Shown piece by piece: positions 25,069-34,548 of a stretch of DNA of 64,000 bases. Where the stretch lies: assembly GCA_024278975.1 (NCBI GenBank), contig JAJRSD010000051.1, positions 19,245 through 83,244 of the forward strand, written 5' to 3'. The stretch is from Bacteroidota bacterium. Lineage in GTDB: Bacteria > Bacteroidota > Bacteroidia > Bacteroidales > Prolixibacteraceae. Under the pieces are notes generated by a model. It was not told the origin of the DNA and ran no database searches. It was given only the letters and a program-made list of their open reading frames with translations. The translations under genes and the position numbers were made by a program. Numbering within the stretch: position 1 is the first letter of the stretch; the number at the start of each line of letters is the position of its first letter.

Positions 25069-27510
25069 TTAGTCCGAAATAACCCTCCTTGTTGGAATAG
25101 GCGCCTGGATCCCTTTTTCTTTTAATTTCTGATAAATTTTCAAAGCAATATCGTTGTCAGTAGAGAGTGTGTCGTCAAACGAAGTCCAGTAATGAAGTGC
25201 AAAATCGAGGTTTCCTTCCAGATTGAATCCGTAAAAATGAGTCCATGGCGCAGGATCGTGAAAAACACTTGGTTGTTCAGAAGCAATTTGGTTAAACATT
25301 TCAATTACCTCCTCAGGATTAGCAATAATAGCAGTTTTCATTAATACTCTCGAGCGGCGATCGCGGTTTGAAAGCGTCCAGTTTATAACTTTTTTAGAGA
25401 TTAAATCGCCATTGGGAATAATCGCCTCTGCACCCGTGTAGGTTTTTATATTACTCGAACGAACACCAATACTTGTTACAATCCCTTTTTCCATATCAAC
25501 TTCAATTGTGTCTCCCAGATTAATTGGTCGTTCGAATGCCAGAATAAGACCGGCAACAAAATTCAAAACTATATTTTGTAAACCAAAACCGATACCAACA
25601 CCTAATGCACCAACAATAAAACCCAATTGATTTAAAGGAACTTTGGCAGCCGTAAGAGATGCATATAATCCTATTGTAATAATAATTATACGTAGCATTA
25701 ACGAGATTGCCGGAGCAACTCCCCGGGGTAATAGTTTAATTAGCCATTCGTCTTGTAGTATTGCTGCTACAAGATTAGCCAGTAATATTGCAAACATAAA
25801 AATTGAACCAAAGCTTAAAATACCACCCACCGAGATTGTCAGATTACTGATTCTCCACTCAATTAATAATAATTCATTTATATTTTCCAGCAAATATTCA
25901 TATAGTTCAAAACTCTTTAAAGAGAATATAATCCAAACAAATAATCCTATTAAAAAAAGTATGGGTTTTAGTCGTTTTTGTGCAACTTTAACCATTGTTG
26001 AAAACGCTTGGGTATTAGTAGAATTTACAAATTGAATTAGTAGAACAAAAATACTGGTAATAATTTTAACCGTTAGATAAACTACTACTCCAAGAATAGT
26101 TGAGAACAATATCCCTCTAATTAAAAAGAACGATAAATGTACCATTCCAATAATATTGGCAACTACAGCGGCAACTAATAATAGTATGGAAACAGGAACC
26201 AAATATTTGAAAAGTACTTTTAAATGCAGATAGAATTCTGGTTTTTTCTTAATCTCTCTTTGGCCGATAATCATAGCAAAAATTAAAGTGAGCGCACTTA
26301 ATAGTAGTATAAAACGATATAAGAATGATTGTATAACTAAGTACGATTCCACAATGTTTGAAACATATATGAATAGTAAAAGTGATAGAAAAATAGTAAA
26401 TCGTTTTGTTGAAAGACGAGGTAGCAAATATGTAGTAGCAGAGAGAATTATTATTATATGGATTTCGATAACTGTAGGAATTAGTAATTTATAGAAAAAT
26501 GCAGAAATTAGTAACCCTACCGCAAGAGTTGATGCAACAGGATGTTTTAAAATCATAATCGTCTCTTTTTCAGCCTGAACTGTATGTTCTCCTAGTTCTT
26601 TATGCCATTGTTTTTTTACAACAATAAGCAATATTAAAATAGCTAATAAAAAGAGAATCTGAAATATTGCAGTTTTTTGGTTTTTACTAAAAAAGTCTTT
26701 AAATGAAGTAATATTTTCATCCATCTCCAATTTCATTGAAGTTAATGAATTGGTTGAAATTTTGTTTGTTGTGTCTGTTGCAATCGAGTCTATTTTATTT
26801 AATTGCCATATTAGAGGACCATCGAAAACAAAATAATTTCGCTGCAACTGATGCTGTACTTTTCGTATTTCAGAAATAACTTTATCGGTTGATAATACCA
26901 GATTTGTTAAGTTTCTCTGGATAATAAATATACTATCGATTCTTACAATTGAAATTTGAACTATCTCTTCAAGAGAATTGATAACAGTATCAATAGTTGA
27001 ATAAACATCTCCTTCTTTTGCAGCGACACTTAATTTTTCTTTTGTAAGATTCCATTTCTCTAATTCGTTGAGCATCTCTTTATTTACATCAGTCACATCT
27101 GCCAAACGGTTGCTCATAACATCCTGGTAATTCTTTAAACTAATTTTGTAATTACCCCACTCTACCATTTTTGCTTTTAATCTACGTTGCGACATGCCTT
27201 CAATTTTCGAATAAAGAGAATCTCGTTTTAAGATTATTTTCAATTCAGATTTGGCTATCAACGAATCAATAATATTAATTTCTTCACTTGGTTTTAATAT
27301 ATCGCGAAGTTTTAAAATACGTTGAACCAGTTTCTCCGATTCAGTTGAAATATCATTTATGGCAATAGCTTTTTCTATAATCGTTTCTGTTTTTTGTTCT
27401 TTTTCTACCTCTTTTTCCTGCGAAAATATACTTCCCGAAAGGACAAAAAACAGTAATAAAAATGTAAGGGTTGATTTAAAAAATTGTGATGAATATTCTT
27501 TTAGTAACAT
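25069..27510 (-). CDS. Large mechanosensitive channel, MscS/MscK type
   Basis: An 813-residue inner-membrane protein. A signal-like N-terminus (FLLLFFVLSGSIFSQ) precedes a long, coiled-coil-rich periplasmic region (about 40-270), then about 10-11 transmembrane segments, and the MscS core near residues 620-770: VGALGVGIGFGLQNIVLNFV (pore helix), FERPINLGDTIEV and AEAIIPNGDLISKKVINWTL. This matches MscK/YbdG-like channels that open under membrane tension during osmotic downshock. It stands alone as a minus-strand gene after the small lipoprotein gene. Confidence 0.9.
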   Translation of the reverse strand: MLLKEYSSQFFKSTLTFLLLFFVLSGSIFSQEKEVEKEQKTETIIEKAIAINDISTESEKLVQRILKLRDILKPSEEINIIDSLIAKSELKIILKRDSLYSKIEGMSQRRLKAKMVEWGNYKISLKNYQDVMSNRLADVTDVNKEMLNELEKWNLTKEKLSVAAKEGDVYSTIDTVINSLEEIVQISIVRIDSIFIIQRNLTNLVLSTDKVISEIRKVQHQLQRNYFVFDGPLIWQLNKIDSIATDTTNKISTNSLTSMKLEMDENITSFKDFFSKNQKTAIFQILFLLAILILLIVVKKQWHKELGEHTVQAEKETIMILKHPVASTLAVGLLISAFFYKLLIPTVIEIHIIIILSATTYLLPRLSTKRFTIFLSLLLFIYVSNIVESYLVIQSFLYRFILLLSALTLIFAMIIGQREIKKKPEFYLHLKVLFKYLVPVSILLLVAAVVANIIGMVHLSFFLIRGILFSTILGVVVYLTVKIITSIFVLLIQFVNSTNTQAFSTMVKVAQKRLKPILFLIGLFVWIIFSLKSFELYEYLLENINELLLIEWRISNLTISVGGILSFGSIFMFAILLANLVAAILQDEWLIKLLPRGVAPAISLMLRIIIITIGLYASLTAAKVPLNQLGFIVGALGVGIGFGLQNIVLNFVAGLILAFERPINLGDTIEVDMEKGIVTSIGVRSSNIKTYTGAEAIIPNGDLISKKVINWTLSNRDRRSRVLMKTAIIANPEEVIEMFNQIASEQPSVFHDPAPWTHFYGFNLEGNLDFALHYWTSFDDTLSTDNDIALKIYQKLKEKGIQAPIPTRRVISD

Positions 27511-27687
27511 GGTATATATTTTTTGACTAACAATATAGAAATATTAAACAACATTTATTGATAAGTTGTTTAAATTAAAATGTCGTAATAAAATAATGCT
27601 TTTGTTCGCTCTTTATTTAAAAACGATATTTATCTCAAAAAATAAAAAATAAATTAATTAGTCTCTGCACGAAAACTCTTCATTTTT
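27511..27687. other. AT-rich region upstream of the MscS gene
   Basis: No gene. It should contain the promoter of the minus-strand channel gene. No clear consensus box, palindrome or RNA structure was seen apart from the fold-back element that begins at 27688. Confidence 0.4.
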
Positions 27688-27814
27688 AAGTGCTTAGTCA
27701 GAAAACGTCAAGTTCGAGGCTTGCGAAGTGCTGAATAACAATAAGTTTACTTTTGTAAATGTTTGTTTTCAGCACAAGCGTAACGAATAAATTGGCGTTT
27801 TCTGGTAAGCACTT
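27688..27814. repeat. 127-bp imperfect fold-back element
   Basis: The ends AAGTGCTTAGTCAGAAAACG (27688-27707) and CGTTTTCTGGTAAGCACTT (27796-27814) are complementary at all but about three positions; inside, GCTTGcgaaGTGCTGA (27719-27734) pairs with TCAGCACAAGC (27769-27779) with a small bulge. The whole could fold into one long hairpin. It ends next to a decayed efflux locus, so it may be a MITE- or REP-like element linked to the decay. No coding capacity. Confidence 0.5.
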
Positions 27815-27821
27815 CTAAACC

Positions 27822-28459
27822 GGAGAAAGTTATTGAAAAACCGGAATCGAAAAAGAAGAAATCGAGTCCTATTTTATGGATTACACGTATTACTCCTCGT
27901 GTTTCGGGGTATTTAATTGATGTAAATATTAAACTTCACAGTTAGAGTTGTCGTTTACCTGTGTTTATGCTCCGGGTGATGGTTTTATTGAAAGCTTTAA
28001 TATTGGCTTTACAAAGGCCGACCAATATCCGGCACTCCGGTTTGGCGTTGGTGCATCGGGTTTGGCAGGTAACAACTCCAGTAATTTTTATGCTTATCCC
28101 GAATTGAGTTGGGAGATAGGTTTTGGGGGAAATACAGACGGATGAATGAAGCAGCCCAAGCAAGTTTGCTGGCAAGCGAATACGGAAAACGTACAATTCA
28201 GGTTTTTCGTGAAGTTGAAGACGCCTTGGTTAGTATCGAAACTTATAAGGAGGAGCTGGTTGCTCAGGAGTCGCGAACTACCACAGCCATCGGTTCCGAG
28301 GAGTTGGCACATGTTAGATACGACGAAGGTTCTACTACTTATCTCGAAGTTTTGGAGCAGCAACGACAGTCATTTTCAGCTCAATTAGATCTTTTGTCAA
28401 ATCGTTTGAATTTGCTGAATTCGTACATTCGTTTGTACAAAGCATTGGGTGGTGGTTAG
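27822..28459 (+). pseudogene. Remnants of an efflux operon: HlyD/EmrA-like and TolC/OprM-like fragments
   Basis: Three pieces of coding similarity in different frames with stops between. Near 27822-27942 the frame reads KPEKVIEKPESKKKK ... RITPRVSGYLIDVN, like the N-terminal region of HlyD/EmrA membrane-fusion proteins. At 27945-28145 LSFTCVYAPGDGFI looks like the HlyD C-terminal APVDG segment, running into FTKADQYPALRFGVGASG and PELSWEI, which resembles OprM-type outer-membrane factors. At about 28118-28459, after a frameshift, GKYRRMNEAAQASLLASEYG to NSYIRLYKALGGG is a normal TolC/OprM C-terminus. The inner-membrane pump gene and most of both other genes are gone. It is best read as a deletion relic. 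Confidence 0.7.
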
Positions 28460-28616
28460 TTGTCGCCAGAAGAGGAGCAGGTTTTTTTTGGAGGAACAAC
28501 TAAAAAATCCTGATATTCAAGACGAAGAGTAAATCGGATATACGCTCATCTTGTTAACATTGAATATCTTCATTCTCAAAAAAGATCTTTATTTCAGTCT
28601 CATTCAATATATTTTT

Positions 28617-28624
28617 TACTTTTG
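28617..28624 (+). promoter_or_regulatory. -7 promoter box of miaB
   Basis: TACTTTTG is a perfect match to the Bacteroidota -7 consensus TAnnTTTG, 31 nt upstream of the miaB ATG. A TTTC-rich stretch sits near the -33 position. Confidence 0.5.
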
Positions 28625-28655
28625 CATTTTATTTAGAACAAATCTTAATAAACGA

Positions 28656-29978
28656 ATGAAATACCACGTAATAACATTAGGTTGCCAGATGAATTTGTCG
28701 GATAGCGAGCGAGTAATATCGGTGCTTGACGAGGCTGGTTACACATGGACAGATGATGAAAATGATGCCGGATTGATTGGGATTATTGCGTGCTCGGTTC
28801 GTCAAAAAGCAATCGATAAAGTCTATTCGCGCATTTATAAATGGAATAAATGGAAAAACAATAAAAACCTGATTACGTTTATTTCGGGTTGTATTTTACC
28901 CAGCGATCACGAAAAATTCCTAAAGCTTTTCGATATTACTTTTCAGATGAAAGATTTGCCCGAATTGCCTAAAATAATTAGTCAATACGGAGTTACAACA
29001 CCAACTCATCTGAAAGTCGGAATCGATCCGTACAACGAAAATATAGAGCAATTCTGGGATGTAAAACCAGCTTATAAATCGGAGTTCGAGGCATTTATTC
29101 CAATTCAAAACGGATGCGATAAATTCTGTACTTTTTGTGCAGTTCCTTATACACGCGGTCGTGAGGTTTCGCGTCCCTCGAAAGATATAATTACCGAATT
29201 GGCATTGTTAGTTGCGCAGGGTTATAAAACAATTACTTTGCTTGGGCAAAATGTTAACTCTTATGGACTTGACAAAAAGGGAGAGGAGATAAATTTTGCG
29301 CAGTTATTGCGTGAGATAGGAGAGTACGGAAATCAAATAAAAAAAGATTTTTGGGTCTATTTTACATCGCCGCACCCGCGCGATATGAATGATGAAGTTA
29401 TTGAAGTAGTTGCAAAATATCCTGTTCTCGGAAAGCAAATTCATTTGCCCATGCAAAGTGGCGACGACGATGTTTTGTCGCATATGAACCGGAAACACGA
29501 CATGAAAAAGTACCGCCACATTGTGAAAACTATCCGCAGGCTAATTCCGCAATCAACATTATTTACCGATATTATTGTTGGGTTTACAGGCGAAACCGAA
29601 GAGCAGTTTCAAAATTCGCGACTTGCAATGGCAGAGTTTAAATTTAATATGTCGTACACCGCAATTTATTCACCTCGCCCCGGAGCTACCAGCCACCGTT
29701 GGGTTGACGATATTCCGCCCGACGAAAAAAAGCGGCGGTTGCATGTTTTAACCGATGAACTCAGGAAACATAGTTTGCCGTATAATAAAAATATGATTGG
29801 AAAAACCGTTCGTGTTTTGGTACGTAATACCGACAGAAAAGAGGGCTATTTGTCTTCTCATACCGAGGGAAAATTAATTATTCGTTTTGCGTGTGACGAT
29901 AAAAGTTTAATCGGACAATTCGCCAATGTGAAAATTACTTCGGCTACCGATTTCTCCATGGAAGGCGAGTTGGTTTAA
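28656..29978 (+). CDS. miaB: tRNA-2-methylthio-N6-dimethylallyladenosine synthase
   Basis: Radical-SAM methylthiotransferase acting on i6A37 of tRNAs. The ATG at 28656 gives 440 residues starting MKYHVITLGCQMN; a longer in-frame extension carries no similarity. The N-terminal UPF0004 domain has its three cluster Cys (C10, C46, C79), and the radical-SAM triad CDKFCTFC (C154, C158, C161) is followed by PYTRGREVSRP, GQNVNSYG and HLPMQSG. A TRAM-like end follows. Motif 2 reads IACSVRQKA rather than the usual NTCSVREKA. The gene stands alone behind a good -7 box. Confidence 0.93.
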   Translation: MKYHVITLGCQMNLSDSERVISVLDEAGYTWTDDENDAGLIGIIACSVRQKAIDKVYSRIYKWNKWKNNKNLITFISGCILPSDHEKFLKLFDITFQMKDLPELPKIISQYGVTTPTHLKVGIDPYNENIEQFWDVKPAYKSEFEAFIPIQNGCDKFCTFCAVPYTRGREVSRPSKDIITELALLVAQGYKTITLLGQNVNSYGLDKKGEEINFAQLLREIGEYGNQIKKDFWVYFTSPHPRDMNDEVIEVVAKYPVLGKQIHLPMQSGDDDVLSHMNRKHDMKKYRHIVKTIRRLIPQSTLFTDIIVGFTGETEEQFQNSRLAMAEFKFNMSYTAIYSPRPGATSHRWVDDIPPDEKKRRLHVLTDELRKHSLPYNKNMIGKTVRVLVRNTDRKEGYLSSHTEGKLIIRFACDDKSLIGQFANVKITSATDFSMEGELV

Positions 29979-30027
29979 AAAGTGTTTTAAACTGCTTTAG
30001 TAAAATGTCTTTATTTACTTTTCCTAC

Positions 30028-30057
30028 TTGCTATTTACTCTTCAAATTGTAACTTTA
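30028..30057 (+). promoter_or_regulatory. Promoter of the GH5-CE15 operon
   Basis: TTG at 30028-30030, 19 nt, TAACTTTA at 30050-30057: good match to the Bacteroidota consensus with ideal spacing, 23 nt from the ATG. Confidence 0.5.
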
Positions 30058-30080
30058 ACGCAAATCAAAAGTTTATTAAA

Positions 30081-31223
30081 ATGGAACGACGAAATTTTAT
30101 TAAAACAACAGGATTAGCAACTGCCGGAGTTGGTGTGGTTGGAAATATTTCTGCCACAAATTTATTCAACATAGCATCGAACAAATTACCTCGCTGGAAA
30201 GGATTTAATCTGCTCGATTATTTCTCTCCAAAAGCTGGAGGATATGGAAGTGCTTCTACCGAAGAGGATTTTAAATGGATGGAAGAATGGGGATTCGATT
30301 TTGTTCGTCTGCCAATGGCTTACCCACGGTTTGTAAATTTCGATTCATCTAGAAATATAACACCGGCCGAGGTTTATAAAATTAATCAGAAAGAAGTCGA
30401 TAATGTGCAAGCGTTAGTCGAAAAAGCAAACAAACACGGTTTACATGTAAGTTTAAATTTACACCGTGCACCGGGGTTTTGTGTGAATGCCGGGTTTAAC
30501 GAGCCATATAATTTGTGGAAAGACGATGAGGCACAGGAGGCATTTTATTATCATTGGGGAATGTGGGCAAAACAATTTGCATCACTATCGCCAAAGCAAA
30601 TTAGTTTCGATTTAGTAAACGAGCCTTGCACACGCGAAGATATGAATGACCAGTATTCTAAACGAGGAGCCATCCCTGGTGATTTGTATCGTAAAGTTGC
30701 AAAAAAAGCTGCCGAAACCATTCGTAAATATAATCCGAATCATCTGGTAATTGCCGATGGAAATAATGTTGGTAGCGATGTAATTCCCGAAATTTTTGAT
30801 TTGAATATTGGTCAAAGTTGTCGGGGGTATTTCCCCCATTATATTTCGCATTATCGTGCGCCGTGGGTTTTTAAAAATCCTGACGATGCTCCAAAACCGG
30901 TCTGGCCTGGTAAAATTAACGGAAAAGAGTTCAGTAAAAAAAATCTGCAAGAATTTTATGCACCATGGATTGATGCCGTAAAACAAGGAGTAGGAGTGCA
31001 TTGTGGCGAGTGCGGAAGTTGGAAAGAGACTCCGCACGATGTTTTTCTGGCGTGGTTTGGCGATGTTTTAGATGTGCTGACACCTTATGGAATTGGTTAT
31101 GCTCTATGGAATTTCAGGGGCGATTTTGGACTATTAGATTCTGGTAGAAAAGATGTTGATTACGAAGATTGGCATGGACATAAACTCGACCGAAAATTAT
31201 TGACTCTTTTGCAGAAATATTAG
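30081..31223 (+). CDS. Glycoside hydrolase family 5 enzyme, Tat-type signal
   Basis: Secreted (beta/alpha)8-barrel beta-glycanase, 380 residues. The N-terminus MERRNFIKTTGLATAG is a twin-arginine-like signal. GH5 landmarks are KGFNLLDYF, FVRLPMAYPRF, VSLNLHRAPGF, the acid/base Glu181 in FDLVNEP and the likely nucleophile Glu310 in GVHCGECGSW. Substrate is probably a beta-glucan or beta-mannan/xylan-type polysaccharide. It starts a four-gene run with CE15 esterase (29 bp gap), a second barrel enzyme and a DUF1080 protein, suggesting joint attack on plant cell-wall material. Confidence 0.9.
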   Translation: MERRNFIKTTGLATAGVGVVGNISATNLFNIASNKLPRWKGFNLLDYFSPKAGGYGSASTEEDFKWMEEWGFDFVRLPMAYPRFVNFDSSRNITPAEVYKINQKEVDNVQALVEKANKHGLHVSLNLHRAPGFCVNAGFNEPYNLWKDDEAQEAFYYHWGMWAKQFASLSPKQISFDLVNEPCTREDMNDQYSKRGAIPGDLYRKVAKKAAETIRKYNPNHLVIADGNNVGSDVIPEIFDLNIGQSCRGYFPHYISHYRAPWVFKNPDDAPKPVWPGKINGKEFSKKNLQEFYAPWIDAVKQGVGVHCGECGSWKETPHDVFLAWFGDVLDVLTPYGIGYALWNFRGDFGLLDSGRKDVDYEDWHGHKLDRKLLTLLQKY

Positions 31224-31252
31224 AATATTTGTTATTCATTAAGATTTTAAAG

Positions 31253-32527
31253 ATGAAAATATTACTGTTTGTTTTGCTCTTTATATTTACAACTCAAATT
31301 GCATTCTCGCAGTGGAATGATGTGAATTATGACGAGAGTAAAGTGCCGCAATTTGTTGTTCCAAATCCGTTAAAAACATTCGATGGGAGAAAAGTTCGAA
31401 ATGTAAAAAAATGGGAGAAAAAACGCCGACCTGAATTACTTGAGTTTTTCTCGGAAAATGTTTATGGCAAAGTACCGGGCGAATTAAAAATATCTTCGGT
31501 TGAAGTGGTTGAGGAGAGTAACGATGCAATTAACGGGAAAGCTAATCGTAAACAAATTGAACTCTCTTTTGAGAAAAATGATTTGAATCTGGATTTTACA
31601 ATTTTAATTTATTTGCCCAAAAATGTTGAAAAGGCTCCTCTGTTTATGGGGTATAATTTTTACGGAAATCATACCGTTACTGAAGATGTGAATGTAATTA
31701 TTTCTGATTCGTGGGCACGTAATAACGAGTCGTTCGGTATTATAAATAATCAACTTACAGAGCAGTCGCGCGGTGTCCGCGATAACCGTTGGGCTATCGA
31801 GAAAATTATTGATGCAGGTTATGGTTTGGCAACAATTTATTATGGAGAAATTGACCCCGATAAAGATGATTTTACCGATGGAATTCATCCTCTTTTATAT
31901 AACGATAATCAGGAAGAACCTGCTAATAATGAGTGGGGGAGTATCGCTGCATGGAGCTGGGGGTTAAGTCGTTGTATGGATTATTTTGAAACAGATAATG
32001 ATATTGATGAATCTAAAGTTATTGTTTTTGGTCATTCGCGATTGGGAAAAACTTCGCTTTGGGCAGGAGCTACCGACCAACGTTTTGCTGCAGTAATCTC
32101 GAACGATTCGGGATGTGGCGGAGCAGCACTCTCTAAACGCAGGTTTGGCGAAACCGTTTGGCGAATTAATAAAAATTTCCCTCATTGGTTTTGTGCTAAT
32201 TTTAAAGAGTACAGTAAAAACGAACAAGCATTACCAGTCGATCAGCACGAACTTATTGCATTAATTGCGCCGCGTCCGGTGTATGTTGCCAGTGCCGAAG
32301 ACGATAAGTGGGCCGATCCGCGAGGCGAATTTCTTTCGGCATTTTATGCAACACCTGTTTATAAATTGTATGAGAAAGAAGGAATTTCAACCGATAAAAT
32401 GCCTGAGGTTAATCAACCAGTTCAAAATACGGTTGCATACCATATCAGAACCGGAAAACACGATGTAACTGATTTCGATTGGGAACAATATATTAAGTGG
32501 GCAGATGCACAATTGAAAAATAATTAA
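31253..32527 (+). CDS. CE15-like glucuronoyl esterase (alpha/beta hydrolase)
   Basis: Secreted esterase, 424 residues from the ATG at 31253, with signal peptide MKILLFVLLFIFTTQIAFSQ. Bacterial CE15 enzymes cut the ester between lignin alcohols and the 4-O-methyl-glucuronate side chains of xylan. The nucleophile elbow GHSRLGKTSLWAGATD places Ser262; GCGGAALSKRRFGE, the acidic SAEDDKWADP and His403 in RTGKHDVTDFDW follow as in that family. Many database entries call such proteins acetylxylan esterases, a reasonable alternative. Gene order GH5-CE15 fits glucuronoxylan breakdown. Confidence 0.83.
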   Translation: MKILLFVLLFIFTTQIAFSQWNDVNYDESKVPQFVVPNPLKTFDGRKVRNVKKWEKKRRPELLEFFSENVYGKVPGELKISSVEVVEESNDAINGKANRKQIELSFEKNDLNLDFTILIYLPKNVEKAPLFMGYNFYGNHTVTEDVNVIISDSWARNNESFGIINNQLTEQSRGVRDNRWAIEKIIDAGYGLATIYYGEIDPDKDDFTDGIHPLLYNDNQEEPANNEWGSIAAWSWGLSRCMDYFETDNDIDESKVIVFGHSRLGKTSLWAGATDQRFAAVISNDSGCGGAALSKRRFGETVWRINKNFPHWFCANFKEYSKNEQALPVDQHELIALIAPRPVYVASAEDDKWADPRGEFLSAFYATPVYKLYEKEGISTDKMPEVNQPVQNTVAYHIRTGKHDVTDFDWEQYIKWADAQLKNN

Positions 32528-32548
32528 TATTTTTAAATAGGTTTAAAT

Positions 32549-33634
32549 ATGAAAATATTTCTTGCATTTTTGGTGATATTTAGTTTTGCCTTTTCTTGTA
32601 GTTATAGTAATAAATTCGAGCCAGCTACTATTGTTACTATCAAGGGCGAGAAGTTTTACATAAATGGTAAACCAACGTTTGGAGGTAGAATATGGAATGG
32701 TATTTCGGTTGAGGGACTGCTTCCAAATTCGCGAATGGTGCAAGGTGTTTTTGATGATTTAAATGCTGAAACAGTTTCGAAATGGAAATATCCTGATACT
32801 AACAAATGGGATGCAAACAGGAATACAGACGAGTTTATTGCGGCCATGAGCGAATGGCGAAAATATGGATTACTAGCTTTTACAATTAATTTTCAGGGTG
32901 GCAGCCCCGAGGGATATTCAAAAAATCAGCCATGGGAGAATAATGCGTTTAAGCCCGACGGGACACTGCGAAATGACTATACGCAGAGAATGAGTAGAGT
33001 TATCGAAAGTGCTGATAAGTTGGGAATGGTTGTAATTTTAGGTCTATTTTACTTCGGACAAGATGAACGCCTTAACGATGAAAATTCGGTGATTATGGCT
33101 GTGGATAACAGTATAAACTGGATTCTCGAAAAAGGTTATACCAATGTTATTATTGAAGTGGCAAACGAATGTAATAATAGAAGTTACCAGCACGAAATAA
33201 TAAAGCAGGATAGAATTCATGAACTTATTGAGCGGATTAAAAGCAGAGCACCCGGGCTGTTGGTTGCAACTAGTTTTAATGGTAATACACTTCCTCCTGA
33301 TAATATTGTTGCTTTTTCTGACTATATCTTAATTCATGGAAATGGTGTAAACAGTCCTTCCCGGATTACTGAAATGGTAACTCAAGTTCGGGAATTGCCA
33401 TCGTACAAACCAATGCCAATTGTTTTTAATGAAGACGATCATTTTGATTTTGATCAGCCTGAAAATAATTTTGTTGCTGCAATAAAAGCTCGTGCTTCAT
33501 GGGGATATTTCGATTATAGAATGAAAAACGAAGGGTTCGAGGAGGGATATCAAAGTGTACCGGTAAATTGGAGAATTTGCTCAAAGCGTAAAAAAGCATT
33601 CTTTACAAAATTGAAAGAGATATTTGTTGATTAG
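32549..33634 (+). CDS. GH5-like (clan GH-A) lipoprotein of unknown specificity
   Basis: A 361-residue lipoprotein (lipobox FAFSC, Cys17). The mature domain looks like a (beta/alpha)8 barrel: FYINGKPTFGGRIWNG, VVILGLFYFGQ, then VANECNNR with a possible acid/base Glu207 and PIVFNEDDHF with a possible nucleophile Glu295, the pair expected of clan GH-A. It lies 21 bp after the CE15 gene. No close named family is recognised; it may be a divergent GH5 or an uncharacterised GH-A family. Confidence 0.7.
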   Translation: MKIFLAFLVIFSFAFSCSYSNKFEPATIVTIKGEKFYINGKPTFGGRIWNGISVEGLLPNSRMVQGVFDDLNAETVSKWKYPDTNKWDANRNTDEFIAAMSEWRKYGLLAFTINFQGGSPEGYSKNQPWENNAFKPDGTLRNDYTQRMSRVIESADKLGMVVILGLFYFGQDERLNDENSVIMAVDNSINWILEKGYTNVIIEVANECNNRSYQHEIIKQDRIHELIERIKSRAPGLLVATSFNGNTLPPDNIVAFSDYILIHGNGVNSPSRITEMVTQVRELPSYKPMPIVFNEDDHFDFDQPENNFVAAIKARASWGYFDYRMKNEGFEEGYQSVPVNWRICSKRKKAFFTKLKEIFVD

Positions 33635-33684
33635 TAATTTTGCTATACAATATTTAATGAAACTATAAATTAAAATAAATTAAA

Positions 33685-34386
33685 ATGAGACATCTGTTTT
33701 TATTATCGTTGGTAGTTGTAGTTTTTAATTCGTGCAACAATTGTAACCAACCCGAAACAACAAGTTTATTTAATGGCACTGATTTAACGGGTTGGCATGT
33801 CGATGTTCCGGCAATGGATAGTAATCCTGATACAATTAATCCGTTTATTGTACGCGATGGAATGTTGGTGAGTTTGGGAACTCCCGCCGGGCATCTGATT
33901 ACCGATTCAGTTTATCAGAATTATCGGTTGGTAGCAGAATACCGGTTTGCCGGAGAACCCGGTAATTGTGGTGTTTTAATACATGCGTCAACACCGCGTG
34001 CATTGTATAAAATGTTTCCAAAGTCGTTGGAGGTACAAATGTTTCACGAAAATGCCGGAGATTTTTGGTGTATTGTTGAAGATGTTACTGTGCCTGATAT
34101 GGTGGCCCGCCGCGGACCAAAAGAGGAGTGGGGAATTACTGAAGGCAAAAAACGGAGGATTTTAAATCTTACCGATGGTTCTGAAAACCCGGTGGGAGAG
34201 TGGAATAAAATGGTAGTTGAATGTGTTGGCTCCGAAATTAAAGTTTGGGTAAACGACGACCTTGTAAATTATGGTTTCGATATTACAACCAACAAGGGGC
34301 AAATTGCTGTTCAGGCAGAAGGTTCTGAGGTAGAATTCAGAAAACTCGAATTAACACCCATTGATAAAATTACTGTAACGGAGTAG
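33685..34386 (+). CDS. DUF1080 (3-keto-disaccharide hydrolase-like) lipoprotein
   Basis: A 233-residue lipoprotein (VFNSC at about residue 17) with one concanavalin-like DUF1080 domain: SLFNGTDLTGWHV, RLVAEYRF, GNCGVLIHAS, WNKMVVECVGSEIKVWVNDD and GQIAVQAEGSEVEFRKLEL. Members cleave 3-keto-glycosides or bind carbohydrate. It ends the operon begun by GH5 and is followed by a strong hairpin. Confidence 0.87.
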   Translation: MRHLFLLSLVVVVFNSCNNCNQPETTSLFNGTDLTGWHVDVPAMDSNPDTINPFIVRDGMLVSLGTPAGHLITDSVYQNYRLVAEYRFAGEPGNCGVLIHASTPRALYKMFPKSLEVQMFHENAGDFWCIVEDVTVPDMVARRGPKEEWGITEGKKRRILNLTDGSENPVGEWNKMVVECVGSEIKVWVNDDLVNYGFDITTNKGQIAVQAEGSEVEFRKLELTPIDKITVTE

Positions 34387-34399
34387 GATTTTCTATTAA

Positions 34400-34428
34400 C
34401 CGTCTAGCGGTTTTGAACCGCTTGACGG
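34400..34428 (+). terminator. Terminator of the GH5-CE15-DUF1080 operon
   Basis: CCGTCTAGCGGTT (34400-34412) pairs with AACCGCTTGACGG (34416-34428) with one mismatch and a 3-nt loop, 14 bp after the DUF1080 stop; a short T-run follows. Confidence 0.7.
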
Positions 34429-34548
34429 ATTTTGAAAAAGTTCCTCTCTTTTCTTAAATTCTACCCTTGGGGGAGATGCCGAAGGCAGGGGTGATTCAAA
34501 GTTCAAAGTATTCTCATCTGAAAACTGCGACCGCGACTGCAAACTCTC

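Noticed and set aside
27688..27814. CRISPR-like repeat
   Set aside because: A single inverted structure, with no regularly spaced direct repeats or cas genes.
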